NCBI GenBank assembly: GCA_025935735.1
Contig: JAICUS010000285.1
Coordinates: forward strand, 1 to 7,485
Direction of reading: 5' to 3'
Length of the DNA: 7,485 nt
DNA from: Solirubrobacteraceae bacterium
GTDB lineage: Bacteria > Actinomycetota > Thermoleophilia > Solirubrobacterales > Solirubrobacteraceae
Shown piece by piece: positions 5,415 through 7,485 of this stretch (position 1 is the stretch's first letter; each line of letters opens with the position of its first letter). A program made the position numbers and the translations under genes. The notes below the pieces were generated by a model. It ran no database searches. It was not told the origin of the DNA and worked only from the letters and a program-made list of their open reading frames with translations.

Positions 5415-5423
5415 CTCCTCCTC
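5415..5423 (-). promoter_or_regulatory. Shine-Dalgarno sequence that fixes the permease start
   Basis: GAGGAGGAG on the minus strand, seven bases before the ATG at 5407. It overlaps the in-frame GTG at 5425-5423, which therefore is unlikely to be the start. Confidence 0.85.
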
Positions 5424-5446
5424 ACCCTCGACCTGCGATGGAAACT

Positions 5447-5476
5447 AGCCTATGGTTTTATAGCTTTGACTGTCAA
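5447..5476 (-). promoter_or_regulatory. Sigma-70-type promoter of the permease operon
   Basis: On the minus strand a consensus -35 TTGACA (5476-5471) is followed after 18 bases by TAGGCT (5452-5447), which fits the actinobacterial TAnnnT -10. The region is markedly AT-rich for this window. The expected start of transcription near 5440 gives a leader of about 33 bases containing the Shine-Dalgarno sequence. Confidence 0.7.
5466..5476. promoter_or_regulatory. Palindromic candidate operator for the GntR-type regulator
   Basis: TTGACTGTCAA is a perfect 5-base inverted repeat around one central base. It covers the permease -35 and ends 10 bases before the proposed regulator start, so a protein bound here could block both genes. 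A looser dyad, CTAT-GGTTTT-ATAG, lies at 5450-5463. GntR/FadR proteins bind short palindromes of this size, but the match to this regulator is inferred from position alone. Confidence 0.5.
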
Positions 5477-5486
5477 GCCGTCCTCC

Positions 5487-6839
5487 GTGGGCCTGACGAC
5501 GGCCGCCGCGCGCACGCTGCTCGCGCCGCTGGAGGAGTCCGGCGGGCGGGCGGACCTGATCGCCCGCCGGCTCGAGGCGGCGATCCGCCGCGGGCTGCTG
5601 CTGGACGGCGAGCGGCTGCCGGCCGAGCCAGAGCTCGCCGCCCGGCTCGGGGTGTCCACCGTCACCCTGCGCGAGGCGCTGACCGTCCTGCGCGGGCAGG
5701 GCCTGGTCACCACCCGCCGCGGCCGGGGCGGCGGCAGCTTCGTCCGCGCGCCGGCGGACCGCGGGGCGCCGCTGCAGCGCTTCGGGATCGGCGAGCTGCG
5801 CGACCTGGGCGACCAGCGCCGAGCGATCTCCGGCGCGGCGGCCCGCCTGGCGGCCGAGCGCGCGCAGCCGGAGGAGATCCGCCGCCTGGAGGAGCAGGTG
5901 CAGCGCCTGGACACGGCTGCCACCGCGGCCGAGCGCCGGCGGGCCACCGCCGAGCTGACACTCGCCGTGGCCGCCGCCTCCCAGTCGCCGCGGCTGACCG
6001 ACGAGGAGGCCCGGCTGCGCTCCGAGCTCGGCGACCTCGACCTCGGCGACGAGGCCCCGGCGGGCGACCGGCGGCGGCTCGTGGCGGCGATCGCGGCGCG
6101 CGACGCCGCGCTGGCGGGACGGCTGGCCGAGGAGCTCGTCGCCGCCGAGACCGAGCGGCTCATCCGCGGGCGCCTGGCATCCCCGGGCGCGCTCCCGGGC
6201 GGCCTGGAGGACGTCGCGGCCGAGCTCGACCGGCTGTTCGCCGGGCTGGAGGAGCTGGGCGGGCGCTTCGGCGCGCTGGCCCCGCAGCGGCGCGACGACC
6301 TGCCGCCCCTGCGCCCGGCGATCCTCGCGCTGCTGGACGAGCACGCCGAGCTCGTGGCGGGGACGGGGATCGTCACCGCGCCGGGGCTGCTCGCCGACGC
6401 CCCGCACTGGCTGGAGTGGTGGTGGACCGGCGCGCGCGGGACGCCGGAGCCGCTGCGGGTCAACCTCGACCCGGCGGCGCCGGACTTCTACGACTACACC
6501 ACGACGGACTGGTGGCGGGCGCGCGAGCCGAGCATGACCGGGCCGTATGTCGACTACGCCTGCACGAACGCCTACGCGCTCACGCTCTCGGTCCCGGTGG
6601 CGGGCCCGGGCGGGAGGCTCGGCGTCGCCGCCGCCGACGTCCCGCTGGCGAGCCTCGAGACGCGCCTGCTCCCGCCGCTCGCCGCGCTCGGCCGCCCGGC
6701 CGCGCTGGTCAGCGCCGAGGGCCGGGTGATCGCCTCGAGCTCGCCGGCGGCGCTGCCCGGGCAGCGGCTCGAGGCGGCGGGCGGCGAGGCCTCCCCCGTG
6801 CGGTCCTGGCGGCTCGTCGAGCTCAGCGATTGTGGTTGA
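5487..6839 (+). CDS. GntR/FadR-type transcription factor with degenerate FCD domain and C-terminal Cache-like sensor domain
   Basis: A 450-residue regulator if translated from GTG 5487. Residues ~20-87 are a GntR winged helix-turn-helix: [60 protein letters not shown]. Residues ~100-230 look like the helical FCD domain ([47 protein letters not shown]), but histidines expected at its metal/ligand site are absent. Residues ~240-430 form an extra domain with Cache/PDC traits: [75 protein letters not shown]. There is no membrane span, so the sensor is cytoplasmic. The start is uncertain: no clear ribosome site is seen; the open frame continues to 5397 but that part would overlap the permease promoter. 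It is divergent from the permease and probably represses it until a transported substrate binds. Confidence 0.88.
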   Translation: MGLTTAAARTLLAPLEESGGRADLIARRLEAAIRRGLLLDGERLPAEPELAARLGVSTVTLREALTVLRGQGLVTTRRGRGGGSFVRAPADRGAPLQRFGIGELRDLGDQRRAISGAAARLAAERAQPEEIRRLEEQVQRLDTAATAAERRRATAELTLAVAAASQSPRLTDEEARLRSELGDLDLGDEAPAGDRRRLVAAIAARDAALAGRLAEELVAAETERLIRGRLASPGALPGGLEDVAAELDRLFAGLEELGGRFGALAPQRRDDLPPLRPAILALLDEHAELVAGTGIVTAPGLLADAPHWLEWWWTGARGTPEPLRVNLDPAAPDFYDYTTTDWWRAREPSMTGPYVDYACTNAYALTLSVPVAGPGGRLGVAAADVPLASLETRLLPPLAALGRPAALVSAEGRVIASSSPAALPGQRLEAAGGEASPVRSWRLVELSDCG

Positions 6840-7485
6840 CGACCTCGACGTTGAGCCCGTCGGGGTCCAGGACGAACGCGCCGTAGTAGCCCGGGTGGTA
6901 GACGGCGCGCTCGCCGGGGCCGCCGTTGTCCGCGTAGCCCGCGGCGAGCGCGGCGGCGTGGAACGCCCGCACGGTCGCGTCGTCGCGCGCCGGGAACGCG
7001 ATGTGGACGTGCCGCGTGGGCGGCCGCCCGTCGGCGATCAGCGAGAAGCTGAAGTCCGCGCCGGCCAGCGTGACGTGGTCCGGCTCGTCCACCGCGAGCC
7101 GGAGCCCGGCGTGCGGGGCGATCGTCGTGTAGAAGCGCCGGGACGCGGCGGCGTCGCGCACGCGCAGCCAGAGGTGGTCGATCTGACCGTCGGGCACGGG
7201 GTCCGCGCGGTCGGTGTGCACCGCCTCGGCGCTGTTGCCGTCCGGGTCGAGCAGGAAGCCGCCGTAGTAGTCCGGGCCGTAGACCGGTCGCGGGCCGGGC
7301 GGGCCGTCGTCGCGGTGGCCGGCGTCGATCCCCGCCTGCCAGAACGCGTCCACGGCCGCGCGGGACGGCGCGCGAAAGCCGACGTGCAGGCCCCGGGTCA
7401 CGGGGTGCTCGCGGTCCGTCGGCATGATGTCCCAGTCCTCCCACTCGACGATCTCGGCGTCCGCGTGGACCGGCTCGGCGCCCAG
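6823..7485 (-). CDS. Double-domain VOC-superfamily protein (glyoxalase/extradiol dioxygenase fold), N-terminus outside window
   Basis: At least 220 residues are encoded; the frame is open through position 7485 and the upstream residues ([20 protein letters not shown]) are typical VOC sequence, so the ATG at 7425 is internal and the gene is cut by the window edge. Two VOC domains are visible: the rest of the first ([40 protein letters not shown]) and a complete second ([60 protein letters not shown]). Candidate metal ligands are the His in GLHVGF and Glu in NSAEAVH for domain 1, and His in IDHLWL, His in HVHIAF and Glu in LNVEVV for domain 2. Members include glyoxalases, ring-cleaving dioxygenases and antibiotic-binding proteins; none can be chosen here. 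The gene converges on the regulator gene and their 3' ends overlap by 17 bases. Confidence 0.88.
   Translation of the reverse strand: MGAEPVHADAEIVEWEDWDIMPTDREHPVTRGLHVGFRAPSRAAVDAFWQAGIDAGHRDDGPPGPRPVYGPDYYGGFLLDPDGNSAEAVHTDRADPVPDGQIDHLWLRVRDAAASRRFYTTIAPHAGLRLAVDEPDHVTLAGADFSFSLIADGRPPTRHVHIAFPARDDATVRAFHAAALAAGYADNGGPGERAVYHPGYYGAFVLDPDGLNVEVVNHNR

Noticed and set aside
5397..5486. Upstream extension of the regulator to the GTG at 5397
   Set aside because: These codons run through the permease start, its ribosome site and its promoter, and the extra residues (LLLTLDLRWKLAYGF) are not part of a GntR protein.
3809..6886. Very long plus-strand open frame (over 1000 codons)
   Set aside because: It is antisense to the permease and out of frame with the regulator. 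Its translation is low-complexity Arg/Asp/Glu/His/Gln text typical of shadow frames in GC-rich DNA, while the other frames give clear protein families.
6572..7444. Minus-strand open frame of 290 codons over the VOC gene and regulator end
   Set aside because: Out-of-frame shadow; the VOC frame at the same place has duplicated, recognisable domains.
1..7485. tRNA, rRNA, CRISPR arrays, insertion sequences, att sites or riboswitches
   Set aside because: Read on both strands: no cloverleaf, no regular direct repeats, no transposase or integrase, and no long structured leader was found. Base composition is even apart from the two AT-richer promoter regions.

Overview
This 7.5 kb window is very GC-rich (roughly three quarters G+C by eye), densely coded, and free of RNA genes, mobile elements and CRISPR repeats. 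Codon use, the ECF sigma factor style and several protein families (Rieske protein with a long N-terminal extension, amyloid-free secreted dirigent-like barrel, double-domain VOC protein, GntR-FCD-Cache regulator) suggest a high-GC actinobacterium, most likely of the Thermoleophilia/Solirubrobacterales type. That placement is an inference from style and not from a marker gene.

Region 1 (1-2092, minus strand) is a tightly packed four-gene operon read right to left: an ECF-type sigma factor, a membrane-anchored Rieske [2Fe-2S] protein with an ~75-residue cytoplasmic extension, a secreted type-1-copper protein (cupredoxin), and a Tat-exported, probably lipid-anchored metallophosphoesterase that leaves the window at position 1. 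Sigma/Rieske and cupredoxin/phosphoesterase each share a 4-base GTGA start/stop overlap. The Rieske protein occupies the exact place of an anti-sigma factor and has the matching topology (cytoplasmic N-terminus, one membrane span, extracytoplasmic domain). The best hypothesis for a new system here is a redox-sensing sigma/anti-sigma pair in which an extracytoplasmic Fe-S cluster is the sensor, with a copper protein as possible electron partner. A palindrome and a promoter-like element lie just upstream.

Region 2 (2117-2335, plus strand) holds one small two-span membrane protein divergent from the sigma operon; its stop codon interlocks with that of the next gene on the other strand.

Region 3 (2332-5476, minus strand) is a probable operon: APC-family amino acid/amine permease, secreted dirigent/allene-oxide-cyclase-like barrel, four-span membrane protein, and a gamma-glutamylcyclotransferase (AIG2-like) protein. 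Two GC hairpins sit in the gap 3288-3337 and may partly separate the distal pair from the proximal pair. A good promoter (TTGACA, 18 bases, TAGGCT) with an overlapping 11-base palindrome precedes the permease.

Region 4 (5487-6839, plus strand) is a divergent GntR/FadR-type regulator whose FCD domain has lost its histidines and which carries an additional C-terminal Cache-like ligand-binding domain. It most likely controls the permease promoter. Region 5 (6823-7485, minus strand) is a double-domain VOC (glyoxalase/dioxygenase fold) protein that converges on the regulator with a 17-base overlap; its N-terminus lies outside the window.
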